Shown here one piece after another: positions 16,068-25,242 of a DNA stretch of 39,348 bases. This DNA comes from Fimbriimonadales bacterium (GTDB lineage Bacteria; Armatimonadota; Fimbriimonadia; Fimbriimonadales; Fimbriimonadaceae): the NCBI GenBank assembly GCA_026418055.1, contig JAOACB010000021.1:1-39348 (forward strand), read 5' to 3'. Numbering within the stretch: the first letter of the stretch is position 1; each line of letters begins with the position of its first letter. The translations under genes were made by a program, and so were the position numbers. Below the pieces are notes generated by a model that saw only the letters and a list, made by a program, of their open reading frames with translations, ran no database searches and was not told the origin of the DNA.

Positions 16068-17612
16068 ATGGCGCACCGCGACTTCCGAGCCTTCCTGGAA
16101 CTTCTCGAATCCAAGGGAGAGCTGCGCCGCATCGCCGCGCCTGCATCGCCCTACCTGGAGATCACGGAGATCGCGGACCGCGTGATGAAGGCCGGCGGCC
16201 CGGCGTTGCTGTTCGAGAACGTGGTCGGACCGCCGCACCGCTACGGCTCCCCGGACCCGACTTCGGCGGAGATGGGGCGGCCGTCCATCCATCCGGCGGC
16301 TGCCCCGCAGGGAGCCGTGCGCTACGAGCACCCCGTGGCGATCAACACCATGGGATCCCGGCGGCGGATGTCGCTCGCGCTGGGTGTCGAGGACTTCGAG
16401 GAGCACGCCTCGCGCATCGAGGCGCTGCTGAAGCCGGAGATCCCGAAGGGACCGGTCGCCGCGCTCAAGAAGCTGATCGAAGTCGGGCGAGAGCTGAAGG
16501 GCGCCCCTCCCAAGGAGACGGGGCAGGCGCCTTGCCAGGAGATCGTGCTGCAGGGAGACGAGGTGGACCTTGGGCGCCTGCCGGTGCTCACCTGCTGGCC
16601 GGAGGACGGAGGCCCCTACATCACGCTGCCGATGGTGTTCACCCACGATCCAGAGACCGGCAAGCGCAACGTCGGCATGTACAGGGTGCAGGTGCGCGGA
16701 CCCCGCGAGTGCGGCATGCACTGGCAGATGCACAAGACCGGCCAGCGCCACATGGAGGCCGCGGGCGAGCGCGGCAGGCCGATCGAGGCCTGCGTGGCGT
16801 TGGGTGGGGATCCGGCTCTGGCGTTCTCGGCGATCGCCCCGTTGCCTCCCGGCATCGACGAGATGCTGTTCGCGGGCTTCCTGCGGCGGGAGCGCGTGCG
16901 CATGGTTCGCGCCAAGACGGTGGACGTGATGGTGCCCGCGGACGCCGAGATCGTGCTGGAGGGCACGGTGGACCCGTTCGAGCGCGCTCTGGAGGGTCCT
17001 TTCGGCGACCACACCGGCTACTACTCCCTGGCCGAAGACTTCCCGGTGTTCCGGCTGACAGCGCTGACCATGCGCCGAAACGCGGTGTACCCGGCCACGA
17101 TCGTGGGCGTTCCGCCGATGGAGGACGGGTGGATGGGCAAGGCCGTGGAGAGGATCTTCCTGCCGCTGATCCGCTTGAGCGTGCCCGAGATCGTGGACAT
17201 GCACCTGCCCGTGCAGGCGTGCTTCCACAACATGGCGTTCGTGTCCATCCGCAAGAAGTTCCCCGGACACGCCTACAAGGTGATGAGCGCGATCTGGGGC
17301 CTGGGAGGCTTGGCCTTCACGAAGTTCGTGTTCGTGTTCGACGCCGACTGCGACGTGCAGAACCTGGACGAGGTGCTGTTCCGAATCGGCGCCAACTGCG
17401 ACCCAGGGCGCGACGCGCTGTTTTCCCGGGGGCCGGTGGACCAGCTGGACCACGCCGCCGTGGCCGAGGGCTTCGGCGGCAAGATCGGGTTCGACTGCAC
17501 GCACAAGCTGCCGGGAGAGAACGGCTTCTCGCGTCCCTACCCAAAGCTGATCCGCATGAGCGACGACGTGCGCCGGCGGGTGGACGAGCTTTGGCCGACG
17601 CTCGGCCTCTGA
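16068..17612 (+). CDS. ubiD: UbiD-family (de)carboxylase
   Basis: 514 residues, in the usual UbiD range. Recognisable features are the N-terminal DFRAFLELLESKGELRRI, the core YRVQVRGPRECGMHWQMHK, and the active-site stretch EGPFGDHTGYYS with Glu309 and Asp314. The family uses prenylated FMN made by UbiX to decarboxylate aromatic or unsaturated acids, such as 4-hydroxy-3-polyprenylbenzoate or the naphthoate step of the futalosine menaquinone pathway. Neither ubiX nor other quinone genes are in the window, so the substrate is not known. It is transcribed divergently from the small exported-protein gene. Confidence 0.93.
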   Translation: MAHRDFRAFLELLESKGELRRIAAPASPYLEITEIADRVMKAGGPALLFENVVGPPHRYGSPDPTSAEMGRPSIHPAAAPQGAVRYEHPVAINTMGSRRRMSLALGVEDFEEHASRIEALLKPEIPKGPVAALKKLIEVGRELKGAPPKETGQAPCQEIVLQGDEVDLGRLPVLTCWPEDGGPYITLPMVFTHDPETGKRNVGMYRVQVRGPRECGMHWQMHKTGQRHMEAAGERGRPIEACVALGGDPALAFSAIAPLPPGIDEMLFAGFLRRERVRMVRAKTVDVMVPADAEIVLEGTVDPFERALEGPFGDHTGYYSLAEDFPVFRLTALTMRRNAVYPATIVGVPPMEDGWMGKAVERIFLPLIRLSVPEIVDMHLPVQACFHNMAFVSIRKKFPGHAYKVMSAIWGLGGLAFTKFVFVFDADCDVQNLDEVLFRIGANCDPGRDALFSRGPVDQLDHAAVAEGFGGKIGFDCTHKLPGENGFSRPYPKLIRMSDDVRRRVDELWPTLGL

Positions 17613-18132
17613 GCCGGGCTCGCGCGCCTGCGGCCCGGCGCTCGCCGGCCGGCTCCGCCTCGGCGTTTCTCTTAGCCCAGGCGCGTCCGGCGTTCGCGGC
17701 GGCGTTGGCGCGGCGCGCAGGAACAGGCAGAGCGGCGTGCCATGGATTGGGTGTAGGCCTGGCTCGGTGAGGGTTCCGCACGCTCCGGACGTCGTCCGTA
17801 CACCGCCCTGGCTCGCACCCGCCGGTGAGGACACGATGCGAACGCCGCCCCGGACGAGCGGCCGATGACCAGCGGCGTGGCCCTTGCTGGGTTGGTCGAA
17901 CTCGTGCAGCCACGGTCCCCCAGCCATGCGATTCCCCTAGCCGGGCCGCTCAGGAAACTCAGGGATGGGGAGCGCGCGAGAGCTCGCGCGCGCGCGCGTG
18001 CCGCAGGAAGATCGGTGGTCGAATCGAAGGCCGCGGCTAGAAGGTGGTTTTAGGGACGGCGAGGCGGACCAGCGGAGCCGAACCCGGAAAGAACCCGACT
18101 GCCGGCGAGCCACAGCGAGCGGGCGGTCGAAG
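17613..18132. other. gene-free GC-rich stretch before the acidic-protein gene
   Basis: About 520 bases without a convincing gene on either strand; open frames here are Arg/Ala/Pro-rich shadows. It contains a perfect 9-bp inverted repeat GCGCGCGAG/CTCGCGCGC with a 2-nt loop (17972-17991), running into alternating CG (17985-18000) that could adopt Z-DNA or act as a transcription block. No RNase P, tmRNA or riboswitch hallmark was recognised. Confidence 0.5.
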
Positions 18133-18144
18133 AAGGAGGAACAC

Positions 18145-19221
18145 ATGGGAAACGATCCATCCACCCAAACGAAGCAGTGGGAGCCTCGCTCCATCGAGTT
18201 GGCCACGCAGGTTGACGAAGGCATCGCGGTGCGCCTCGCCCTGAGCCAGGATCGTCAGGGAAACATCATTCTGGCGTACGAGAGCACGAGCTACTGGCTT
18301 GCGCTCGAGGACCTCACGAACGGCGAGGACTCCGAGGAGCTTGACGACGACGTCGAGGAGCTCTGCTCCTGGGCCGAGGAGGAGTACCGGGCGGCCTTCC
18401 GAGAGCGCCGGTCTCCCCTTGCGAAGACGACCATGGAGGAGTGGGCCCTGGAGGTCATCGGCGACGCGCTGCAGACCGCTTGGGAGGCGTTCCTGGAGGG
18501 GCGGACAGAGGATGCTCGTCCAATGATTCCCGAGAGTTTGGTGAAGAGCGCGTCGGAGGAGTGGCTGAACGAAATCGCCCGGTACCTGGTCCGGTTGGGA
18601 GCCCAGGAAGAGCTGCCAGACCCGCGGGAGGTTCCGGAGGGCTTCGGGGAGCACCTCTTCGAGTGGCTGAAGGGCCTGTCGTCCTCCTCTTCCGAAAACA
18701 CCGTGTACGAGGACGCCCGGGATGAGGGCATCGAGGAGATGAAAGAGCGCGCCGCACAGGCAGTGGAGGCGCGTGATGAGGCGGTGGTGCGGGAGCTCTC
18801 CGAGCGACACCAGGACCAACTGGAGAACGCCTGGAGCGAGTGGGACGAACCCATCGTTCTGAGCAACGGCAGCATCATCGAGGACCTGTACGAGGTCTTT
18901 CGCGACCCCGATCTGGAGGAATTCCATGACCAGGCCCCGACGCCGGACCCGGATCCGTCCTACTCTGCGAGCGACCTCGAGAGGGACTTCGTACGGTACT
19001 TTGGCGAGGAGCACCTTGAGGAGCTCAGGAGCGAGTACAATGCCTTGCCTCCCGGAGACTCCGCAAGCGACGGTGACGACGAAGAAGAGGACGAGGACGA
19101 GGAGGAAGAGGAAGAGGATGAGGACGAGGAGGAAGAGGACGAGGACGACGACGGCGATCTGACTCGGTCCAAGGTTTACAACAAGCTGTCCTCTTTGTAC
19201 AGCCTGATCAGCAGCAGATAG
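18145..19221 (+). CDS. acidic protein of unknown function with poly-Asp/Glu tail
   Basis: 358 residues from an ATG with a near-perfect Shine-Dalgarno (AAGGAGG at 18133-18139, five bases upstream). No signal peptide or membrane segment. Residues 1-300 are largely helical and acidic with many Trp/Glu pairs (EEWALEVIG, SEEWLNEIARYL, AWSEWDEP). Residues 309-338 are almost purely Asp/Glu (28 of 30), followed by a short basic, hydrophobic tail (LTRSKVYNKLSSLYSLISSR). I recognise no family. The acidic tract with its terminal helix could mimic nucleic acid or bind basic proteins, but this is speculation. The gene stands alone between two long gene-free stretches and has lower GC and more relaxed codons than its neighbours, which hints at acquisition by transfer. 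Confidence 0.75.
   Translation: MGNDPSTQTKQWEPRSIELATQVDEGIAVRLALSQDRQGNIILAYESTSYWLALEDLTNGEDSEELDDDVEELCSWAEEEYRAAFRERRSPLAKTTMEEWALEVIGDALQTAWEAFLEGRTEDARPMIPESLVKSASEEWLNEIARYLVRLGAQEELPDPREVPEGFGEHLFEWLKGLSSSSSENTVYEDARDEGIEEMKERAAQAVEARDEAVVRELSERHQDQLENAWSEWDEPIVLSNGSIIEDLYEVFRDPDLEEFHDQAPTPDPDPSYSASDLERDFVRYFGEEHLEELRSEYNALPPGDSASDGDDEEEDEDEEEEEEDEDEEEEDEDDDGDLTRSKVYNKLSSLYSLISSR
19078..19154 (+). repeat. purine-rich trinucleotide tract encoding Asp/Glu run
   Basis: About 75 bases made almost only of GAG, GAA, GAC and GAT codons with local near-repeats (GAGGACGAGGACGAGGAGG-type units). Such a tract can change length by slippage in steps of three without breaking the frame. Confidence 0.7.
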
Positions 19222-19261
19222 GGTCTTTCCAAAGGAGTTGAGCTCCTGAACGCCAGCCGAT

Positions 19262-19294
19262 AGCAGCCGGGAGGCGCCTCCCCTCCCGGCTGCT
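19262..19294 (+). terminator. terminator-like hairpin after acidic-protein gene
   Basis: A perfect 13-bp stem AGCAGCCGGGAGG/CCTCCCGGCTGCT with a 7-nt loop, 40 nt past the stop codon. No T tract follows. Confidence 0.55.
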
Positions 19295-20064
19295 CGGACC
19301 GTTCCGCGGCGGTTCTCCGTCCGAGATCGAGGGATCGCACCCAGGGCGCACAGGAGGCAGGCCCGGCGGCTGGCTCCTGGTGGACTCCGGCGTCAGGGTC
19401 CTCGCGTGGCCTTCGGAGAGCGGCTTGCCAGCAGCCCTTGCGACCCGTTCGAGCCACACGGAGCGGCGAGGCGCCGCAGGCGGTGCCTCGATCGATGGCG
19501 GAACACCGTCCCGCAAAGGTAGGTTGGCACTTTGGCCGGATCGCCCCAGAGGCATGGGGATCCTGCGGTTCGAGTTTTCCGTCGTCCACGGTCCGCCCTA
19601 TCCTGGCGCGGCAAGAGCGGACCAAGGGTTCGATCAGCCCGCCTTCGAAAGCCCCCGGTGCGGCGGACACGGCTCCTCGAGAGTGGCGTCGAGGCAACGA
19701 CCCGTTCTGCGCAGGCTCTCGTTCCGAGCGCGGAGTCCTCGGGCCGTGGAGCAACTTCGGCGAGGGGCGAGGCCGACGCTGCTTCGTACGGCCGAGCCGC
19801 TGGGGCTCCTCTAGGCCCTCCGAAGCAGCGCCCACGCCGCGAGGACCGGCCGCGGGGTGCTGAGGCATCGGCTCCCGCCTGCAGAGGTCCGTTCGCGAGT
19901 CCGCTAGCCCGTGCGCGAGCGGCGTCGGAGCCCGCAGACCCGACGCGGCGCGGGATCGCTCCTCCGTCTCCCTCGGCATGAAGCCCCCGGCGCGCCCTCC
20001 TCCGGCCACGCCCAGGTTTCTCGCGTCGGCGGTGCCGTGAGGCTGCCGCGGAGCAGACGAGCCG
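19295..20064. other. gene-free stretch, possibly decayed sequence
   Basis: About 770 bases with no credible gene. Frames are open on both strands but encode low-complexity Arg/Pro/Gly/Ala-rich peptides with no domain, start signal or family resemblance. No tRNA-like fold, repeat array or known structured RNA was recognised. It may be a decayed gene or spacer; an unknown long RNA cannot be excluded. Confidence 0.45.
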
Positions 20065-20093
20065 GGTCCCGGGCGCAACGAGCGCCCGGGACC
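20065..20093 (-). terminator. terminator-like hairpin after GH4 gene
   Basis: A perfect 12-bp stem GGTCCCGGGCGC/GCGCCCGGGACC with a 5-nt loop, 14 nt beyond the minus-strand GH4 stop. There is no T run. Confidence 0.6.
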
Positions 20094-20107
20094 GTGGGAC
20101 GCCGCGC

Positions 20108-21433
20108 TCAGACCTTCAGGCTGCTGAAGTAGCCGAGGTACTCGGCGTTGGCCGCGAACATCTCGTTCACCATGTCGCGGGTTTCCCGCATGCTGCACAT
20201 GGCCTGGGTGAGGGGGTCGTACAGAACGGCATGGAAGATCTTCTCAGGGTTCCCCTCGAGGGCGCCCTCCACCGCCAGCTCCTCGCACAGGGCGCTGTTG
20301 TGCACCAGCGGCGCGACCGACGGGGGGAGCTTGCCCACGTGCATCGGGTCGAGGCCCCTTGGGCTGGCGAGCACCGGAACCTCGACGCAGCAGCCGTACG
20401 GAAGGTTGTCGACCAGGTGGAAGTTCCGCACGTTGCCGTTGAACTCGAACAGCGTCCCGTCTCCGAAGCAGGCGTTGAAGATGTACGAGGCGTACTCGTG
20501 GCCTCGCTGCAGGTTCACCGGCTTGGCCAGCTCCTCCTGGATGTGGTCTCGCCAGGTGTCCTCCGCCCGCAGGTACTCGTTCAGGATGTAGGCGTGGTGG
20601 CCGGGGTTCCAGCCCGTGCCGTGCGTGCAGTACTTCTCGATCAGGTCGGGCCTCTTGCGGAACCAGGCGTTGTACTCGCTGTTGTGGCCGCTGCTTTCGG
20701 TCACGTAGTAGCCCAGGTGCAGGAACATCTCGTTGCGCACCTGCTCCTCGTTGTAGATCTCTGGCCTCTGCACGGCCTCGCGGATCAGCGGGTAGGCGTC
20801 CTTACCGTTCCACTCGAAGCGGATGTAGAACGCCTGGTGGTTGATGCCCGCGCACAGGTAGGTGATCTCCTCCATCGGCGCGCCGATCCAGCGGGCGAGC
20901 ATCTCGGCTGTGCCCTGCACGCTGTGGCACAGGCCGCTGATCTTGAGTTGGGGGAACTCGCCCTGCATGGCCCGGCAGAGCATCGCCATCGGATTGGTGT
21001 AGTTCAGATACACCGCGTGCGGGCAGAGCTCCTGGATGTCGCGAACGATATCGAGCATCGGCGGGAGGGTTCGCAGGAAGCGGAAGATTCCCGACGGCCC
21101 GCGCGTGTCCCCCACGTTGATGTCGATGCCGTACTTCTTGGGGATCTCGATGTCCGTCCGGAACACTCTGGGACCGCCCTGCAGGATGGTGGTGAGCACG
21201 CCGTCCGCGCCGTCCAGCGCCTCGCGCCGATCCGTGGTGCTGATCACCTTGGCCGGGTAGCCGCCAACCTCGACGATCTTGCGCACCGCCTGCGTGATGA
21301 AGTCGAGACGCTCGCGGTCGATGTCCATCAGGGCGATGGTCGAGTCGCTGAGCGCCGGGAACGACAGGATGTCGCGGACGAGTCCCCGGGTGAAACCAAA
21401 GCTGCCCGCACCGATGAAGGCGATCTTTTTCAT
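20108..21433 (-). CDS. melA: alpha-galactosidase/6-phospho-glycosidase, glycoside hydrolase family 4
   Basis: 441 residues, standard GH4 length. The N-terminal Rossmann motif [12 protein letters not shown] binds NAD+. Metal ligands are in LCHSVQG (Cys169, His170) and GINHQAF (Asn198, His199). LNYTNPMAM is the usual family signature. GH4 enzymes cleave glycosides by an NAD+- and Mn2+-dependent oxidation-elimination route in the cytoplasm. The sequence reads closest to MelA-type alpha-galactosidases, but substrate cannot be assigned with certainty. It starts 46 nt after the ECF sigma factor gene on the same strand, so the two may be cotranscribed, although no functional link is obvious. No Shine-Dalgarno is evident before its ATG. 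Confidence 0.9.
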   Translation of the reverse strand: MKKIAFIGAGSFGFTRGLVRDILSFPALSDSTIALMDIDRERLDFITQAVRKIVEVGGYPAKVISTTDRREALDGADGVLTTILQGGPRVFRTDIEIPKKYGIDINVGDTRGPSGIFRFLRTLPPMLDIVRDIQELCPHAVYLNYTNPMAMLCRAMQGEFPQLKISGLCHSVQGTAEMLARWIGAPMEEITYLCAGINHQAFYIRFEWNGKDAYPLIREAVQRPEIYNEEQVRNEMFLHLGYYVTESSGHNSEYNAWFRKRPDLIEKYCTHGTGWNPGHHAYILNEYLRAEDTWRDHIQEELAKPVNLQRGHEYASYIFNACFGDGTLFEFNGNVRNFHLVDNLPYGCCVEVPVLASPRGLDPMHVGKLPPSVAPLVHNSALCEELAVEGALEGNPEKIFHAVLYDPLTQAMCSMRETRDMVNEMFAANAEYLGYFSSLKV

Positions 21434-21479
21434 GGCGTCGCCCGCATTTTGGGCGAAGCCCCGGGCGGCTCGCTCGGCG

Positions 21480-22079
21480 TCAGGCGAACAGCTTGGAGAC
21501 CCCGCCGGAGCGGGCCAGCAGCAGCTCGCGCAGGAGCTTGCGGCCCCTGTGGATGCGGGAGCGAACCGTGCCCACGGTGGTGCCCTGAGCGTCGGCGATC
21601 TCGCTGTACGTCAGGCCGTCGAAGTCGCACAGCACGATCGCGTCGCGGTACATCCTCGGCAACTGATCGAGGCAAGAGTCCAGCTCCTCGCGCAGCTGCT
21701 TGCGGAACAGCTCCTCGTCTGGTCCGGCCGAAGGATCGGCGATCTGCAGCTCCTGCACCTCTCCGTCCGAGGGACTGACCATGGAGTTGAGGGACTCCGC
21801 GCGGCGAACGGGGTTGGCGCGACGCCGGATGTCCAGGTGGGCGTGCTGCATGATGCGCAGGAGCCAGTTCGCGAAGGGCCTGTCGGGTGAATAGGAGGCA
21901 AACCCCCTCCAGGCCTTCGCGTACGTTTCCAGGAGCAGATCGTCCGCATCGTGGGAGTTGCCCGCGAGGCGCTTGGCCATCGTCCACGCCTGTCGGCGCG
22001 TCTGTTCCACGAGCTCCTCGAACCTCGCGCGATCGCTCTCCAGCGTCCAGTCCCGCGAGGCCTTAGCGACGTTCTCCAT
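21480..22079 (-). CDS. RNA polymerase ECF-type sigma factor
   Basis: 199 residues. Region 2 is at residues ~20-90 ([40 protein letters not shown]), and region 4 at ~135-190 ([44 protein letters not shown]). The [13 protein letters not shown] helix would contact the -35. An AGGAG Shine-Dalgarno lies six bases before the ATG. No anti-sigma factor is adjacent, unlike most ECF genes; the next gene downstream is the GH4 glycosidase. A frame continuing upstream to 23977 is antisense to trpB and not real. Confidence 0.93.
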   Translation of the reverse strand: MENVAKASRDWTLESDRARFEELVEQTRRQAWTMAKRLAGNSHDADDLLLETYAKAWRGFASYSPDRPFANWLLRIMQHAHLDIRRRANPVRRAESLNSMVSPSDGEVQELQIADPSAGPDEELFRKQLREELDSCLDQLPRMYRDAIVLCDFDGLTYSEIADAQGTTVGTVRSRIHRGRKLLRELLLARSGGVSKLFA

Positions 22080-22219
22080 GGATGGCTCCTGAAGTCGGCT
22101 GGGCCGACGCCTGTTTCAACGGAGGTTACATCGCCGGGGTTCCTGGTTCTGGGGCGCCTTTCCGCGCGGTTGGGCCATTGGACCTTGGTGGGAGCTTTGC
22201 GGCGAGCCCGGCGATGCCG

Positions 22220-22225
22220 CATAAT
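22220..22225 (+). promoter_or_regulatory. -10 element of the pseudo-receiver gene
   Basis: CATAAT about 24 nt before the ATG at 22250, followed by an AAGGGAGG Shine-Dalgarno. This gives a short leader of about 18 nt, in contrast to the leaderless genes of this window. Confidence 0.4.
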
Positions 22226-22249
22226 CGCCACGAAGGGAGGGTTCGCGGG

Positions 22250-22615
22250 ATGCGCTTCATTCTGTTCACCAAGGAGCCGGAGCTGGAGGAGGCGGCGCGG
22301 GCAGGGATCGCCGACCCGGACGTGTTGGAGGTGTTCGACGACTGGCGCGAGGCGCTGGACGCCTGCGACGGTGCGGCGATGCTGTTCGTCGACCTGGTGG
22401 CCACGCTCGACGAGCCGCACAAGATCGCCGGGTACGAGCGCTTCGCCGAGGCCAAGATGAGCCACCCCGCGGCGCGGGACGTGAAGCTCGTGCTCATCGG
22501 TCCGCCCCCCGGCTACGAACTGGATTTCATGACGGGGTTTCCGGACTTCGTGTTCGCGCACCTTCGCCGGCCTGTCACCGACCGCATCTTCCGCCGGGCC
22601 AGCACCTGGGTGTGA
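22250..22615 (+). CDS. small protein resembling a degenerate response-regulator receiver
   Basis: 121 residues. The pattern of alternating strands and helices matches a CheY-like (beta-alpha)5 domain: MRFILFTKE, LEVFDDWREAL, AAMLFVDLVATL (with an Asp where the phospho-acceptor would be), DVKLVLIGPP (Gly in place of the usual Thr/Ser) and FVFAHLRRPVTDRIFRRA (Arg-Pro where Lys-Pro is expected). This is inference from pattern, not a strong family match. The Shine-Dalgarno AAGGGAGG is nine bases before the ATG. It lies between the divergent ECF sigma gene and trpB; no kinase is nearby. It could be a protein-interaction module, or an unrelated Rossmann-like fold. Confidence 0.6.
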   Translation: MRFILFTKEPELEEAARAGIADPDVLEVFDDWREALDACDGAAMLFVDLVATLDEPHKIAGYERFAEAKMSHPAARDVKLVLIGPPPGYELDFMTGFPDFVFAHLRRPVTDRIFRRASTWV

Positions 22616-22635
22616 ACGTCCGTTCGAACGTCGTG

Positions 22636-22690
22636 TAGAATCGGGGCGGCCGAGACCGGGTCCAAAGACCCGTCCGGCACGGAGCGCCCC
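22636..22690 (+). promoter_or_regulatory. trpB promoter and structured leader
   Basis: TAGAAT (22636-22641) is a likely -10. The ~43-nt leader contains a CGGGTC-CAAA-GACCCG hairpin and a GGAG Shine-Dalgarno six bases before the ATG. No Trp-rich leader peptide or T-box was seen. Confidence 0.45.
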
Positions 22691-23992
22691 ATGGACCGAC
22701 GCCAGTTCCTGCTCAGCCAGAGCGACATTCCCACCGAGTGGTACAACATCGTCGCCGACCTCCCCGTGCCGCCGGACCCGCCGTTGCATCCGGCCACCAA
22801 CCAGCCGGCTGGACCGCAGGACATGGCTGCGATCTTCGCCGAGCCGATCATCGAGCAGGAGGTCACCGACCAGCGCTGGGTGAAGATCCCCGAGCCGGTG
22901 CTGGAGGGCATGGCTCTGTGGAGGCCGACGCCGCTGTACCGCGCGGTCAACCTGGAGAGGGCGCTCGGCACCCCCGCGCACATCTACTTCAAGTATGAGG
23001 GAACCAGCCCGGTCGGGAGCCACAAGCTGAACACGGCTCTGGCGCAGGCGTACCTCAACAAGGTGGCCGGCGTGAAGCGCCTGGCAACCGAGACCGGAGC
23101 GGGCCAGTGGGGCTCCTCGCTCTCCATGGCGTGCCAGATGTTCGGGCTCGAGTGCACGGTGTACATGGTGCGGGTCAGCTACAAGCAGAAGCCGTACCGC
23201 CGGTCGATGATGCACACCTTCGGCGCGAAGGTGCACGCGAGCCCGAGCCACTACACCAGCTACGGTCGCAAGCTGCTCGAACAGGATCCGGAGTGCCCCG
23301 GCAGCCTGGGGATCGCCATCAGCGAGGCCCTCGAGGACACCGTCACGCACAAGCACGTGAAGTACTCGCTGGGCAGCGTGCTGAACCACGTGCTGCTGCA
23401 CCAAACGGTGATCGGGCAGGAGTGCCGCAAGCAGATGGAGATGGCGGGCGAGTATCCCGACGTGGTGATCGGTTGCGTCGGCGGAGGCAGCAACTTCGCC
23501 GGCATCGCTTTCCCATTCCTGGCGGACAAGTTCGCGGGACGGCGGGTGCGGGTGGTGGCGGTGGAGCCCGCCTCCTGTCCGTCCCTGACCCGAGGCGAGT
23601 ACCGCTACGACTTCGGCGACAGCGCCAAGATGACCCCGCTGTTCAAGATGTACACGCTGGGAAGCGACTTCATGCCTCCCGCCATCCACGCCGGAGGCCT
23701 CCGCTACCACGCGATGGCCCCCTTGGTCTCGTTGCTGTACAACCTGGGGCAGATCGAGGCGGTGGCCTATGACCAGATCCGTTGCTTCGAGGCGGCGGTG
23801 CAGTTCGCGCGCTGCGAGGGGATCATTCCCGCGCCCGAGTCGTCCCACGCCATTCGGGCTGCGATCGACGAGGCCCTGAGGGCCAAGGAGACGGGCGAGC
23901 CCAAGGTGATCCTCTTCAACCTGAGCGGCAATGGATACCTCGACCTCGGGGCTTACGACTCTTACTTCAGCGGACACCTCACCCAGGCCTGA
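22691..23992 (+). CDS. trpB: tryptophan synthase beta chain, TrpB2 type
   Basis: 433 residues. The length and N-terminus ([21 protein letters not shown]) mark the TrpB2 subfamily rather than TrpB1. The PLP lysine is Lys112 in VGSHKLNTA, and the phosphate-binding loop is GGGSN at 264-268. The enzyme condenses indole with serine to form tryptophan; TrpB2 proteins often work without TrpA, using free indole. No trpA or other trp gene lies in the window, which fits that view. It is followed by an MFS transporter whose start lies 62 bases inside the trpB 3' end. Confidence 0.96.
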   Translation: MDRRQFLLSQSDIPTEWYNIVADLPVPPDPPLHPATNQPAGPQDMAAIFAEPIIEQEVTDQRWVKIPEPVLEGMALWRPTPLYRAVNLERALGTPAHIYFKYEGTSPVGSHKLNTALAQAYLNKVAGVKRLATETGAGQWGSSLSMACQMFGLECTVYMVRVSYKQKPYRRSMMHTFGAKVHASPSHYTSYGRKLLEQDPECPGSLGIAISEALEDTVTHKHVKYSLGSVLNHVLLHQTVIGQECRKQMEMAGEYPDVVIGCVGGGSNFAGIAFPFLADKFAGRRVRVVAVEPASCPSLTRGEYRYDFGDSAKMTPLFKMYTLGSDFMPPAIHAGGLRYHAMAPLVSLLYNLGQIEAVAYDQIRCFEAAVQFARCEGIIPAPESSHAIRAAIDEALRAKETGEPKVILFNLSGNGYLDLGAYDSYFSGHLTQA

Positions 23993-25211
23993 GCGACGCT
24001 GGCCGATCGTCGTCGCCGCGGTCGCGCTGCAGCTGTGCCTGGGGTCGGTGTACGCGTGGTCGGTGTTCCGAACGCCGCTCGCTCAGGGCTACGGCTGGAG
24101 CTACCAGGAGACCGCCGCGCCGTTCCGGTTCTTCCTGTTCGCGTACTCCTTCGGCATCTGGATCGGCGGGGGGTTGCTGGACCGCCTCGGGCCCCGCGCG
24201 GTGGCCCGGGCCGGGGGTTTGCTGCTGCTGGCGGGGCTGGCCCTGGCCTCGACGCGCAGGGACCCGCTGGGCCTCGCCCTGGCCTATGGCCTGCTGGGGG
24301 GCTTGGGGGCGGGGATGGCGTATCCGACGCCTGTGGCGACGCTCATCCGCTGGTTTCCGGACCGCAAGGGCCTGATGGGTGGGGTCGGCGTCTTTGGGTT
24401 CGGCGCGGGCTCCTTGGTGTTCGCTCCGGTGTTGGCCGCTGCTTTGGCCGGAACGCCCGAGCAACAGGCTCTCCGCCTGCCGACGACGTTCCTCGCCCTG
24501 GGGTTGGTCTTCGTCGCGGTCGCCTGGCTGGCGGGAGGGCTGCTGCGCTGGCCCGAACAGGCCCGCGCCGGCGAACCGGTCGAGGCTTGGGGGACCCGCC
24601 CCTGGGAAACCTGGCGGACCTGGCCCTATCCCGCGCTGTGGCTGTGCTTCCTGTGCGCCACCAGCGTGGGCTTGGCGGCCATCAACGAGGCCAGCCCGTT
24701 GCTGGAGCGGCTAGGCGCAACCGGCGGCGTGTGGCTGGCTCCGTCGGTGGGTGTTGGGCTCATGGCGGTGGCGAACGGCGCCGGAAGGTTGGTCTGGGGT
24801 CAAGCCGCGGACCGCATCGGGCGACGCGCCGCGATGATCGCGATGTTCTCGGTGATGGCGGCGTCGGCGGCGCTGTACGCGGCCAGCCGCTCGCAACCGG
24901 CGGCGCTGGCGGCGCTCGTGGGCATCGGGCTGTGCTTCGGGGGGATGCTGGGCATGCTGCCGTCGAACGTCAGCGGTTTCTTCGGCACGCGGGCGTTCGG
25001 GGCGAACTACGGGATGTCCTACTCGGCGTTCGCCTTGTCGGCCTGGATGGCTCCCGCGGTCGTGTCGTTCTCGGTGCAGGAGGCTCTCGCCGGAGCTGGT
25101 TCGACCCTCGCGGCGCACGAGCCCGGCGGTTGGATGATGCTGGCGGCGTCGCTCGCCGGCCTGGCGGCGGCCTGCACGCTGCGGGGCGGAGCGCGCCGCG
25201 GCGCCCGGTGA
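23931..25211 (+). CDS. MFS transporter, oxalate/formate antiporter-like family
   Basis: 426 residues with about twelve hydrophobic segments. The N-terminal [26 protein letters not shown] is typical of OFA-type major facilitators, and DRLGPRAVA and [13 protein letters not shown] are the MFS loop 2-3 motifs of each half. The substrate is probably a small carboxylate, but this is not certain. The only in-frame ATG that keeps the first membrane helix is 23931, which overlaps trpB by 62 bases in the +1 frame; the first ~22 residues are Ser/Thr-rich and without structure. No SD is clear, so translation may be coupled to trpB. Confidence 0.85.
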   Translation: MDTSTSGLTTLTSADTSPRPERRWPIVVAAVALQLCLGSVYAWSVFRTPLAQGYGWSYQETAAPFRFFLFAYSFGIWIGGGLLDRLGPRAVARAGGLLLLAGLALASTRRDPLGLALAYGLLGGLGAGMAYPTPVATLIRWFPDRKGLMGGVGVFGFGAGSLVFAPVLAAALAGTPEQQALRLPTTFLALGLVFVAVAWLAGGLLRWPEQARAGEPVEAWGTRPWETWRTWPYPALWLCFLCATSVGLAAINEASPLLERLGATGGVWLAPSVGVGLMAVANGAGRLVWGQAADRIGRRAAMIAMFSVMAASAALYAASRSQPAALAALVGIGLCFGGMLGMLPSNVSGFFGTRAFGANYGMSYSAFALSAWMAPAVVSFSVQEALAGAGSTLAAHEPGGWMMLAASLAGLAAACTLRGGARRGAR

Positions 25212-25230
25212 AAGCGTTTTCCTGCCGGAG

Positions 25231-25236
25231 TAAGCT
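25231..25236 (+). promoter_or_regulatory. -10 element of GH5-like operon, leaderless type
   Basis: TAAGCT ends six bases before the ATG at 25243; GTGAAA, 17 nt upstream, could be a weak -35. The spacer AGGGGC could also act as a poor SD. Confidence 0.45.
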
Positions 25237-25242
25237 AGGGGC

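Noticed and set aside
17613-18132. RNase P RNA, tmRNA or SRP RNA in the gene-free stretches
   Set aside because: I looked for the RNase P core (GAGGAAAGTCC) and other hallmarks on both strands and saw none.
19176-20198. Minus-strand open frame of 340 codons spanning the gene-free stretch
   Set aside because: It crosses two terminator hairpins and the GH4 3' end, has no SD, and is low-complexity without any motif.
22642-22690. Trp attenuator or T-box before trpB
   Set aside because: The leader is short, has no Trp codons or T-box core; only one 6-bp hairpin is seen.
21611-23977. Minus-strand open frame of 788 codons covering trpB antisense
   Set aside because: The part that reads as protein is only a shadow of trpB, and its end overlaps the ECF sigma gene in another frame.
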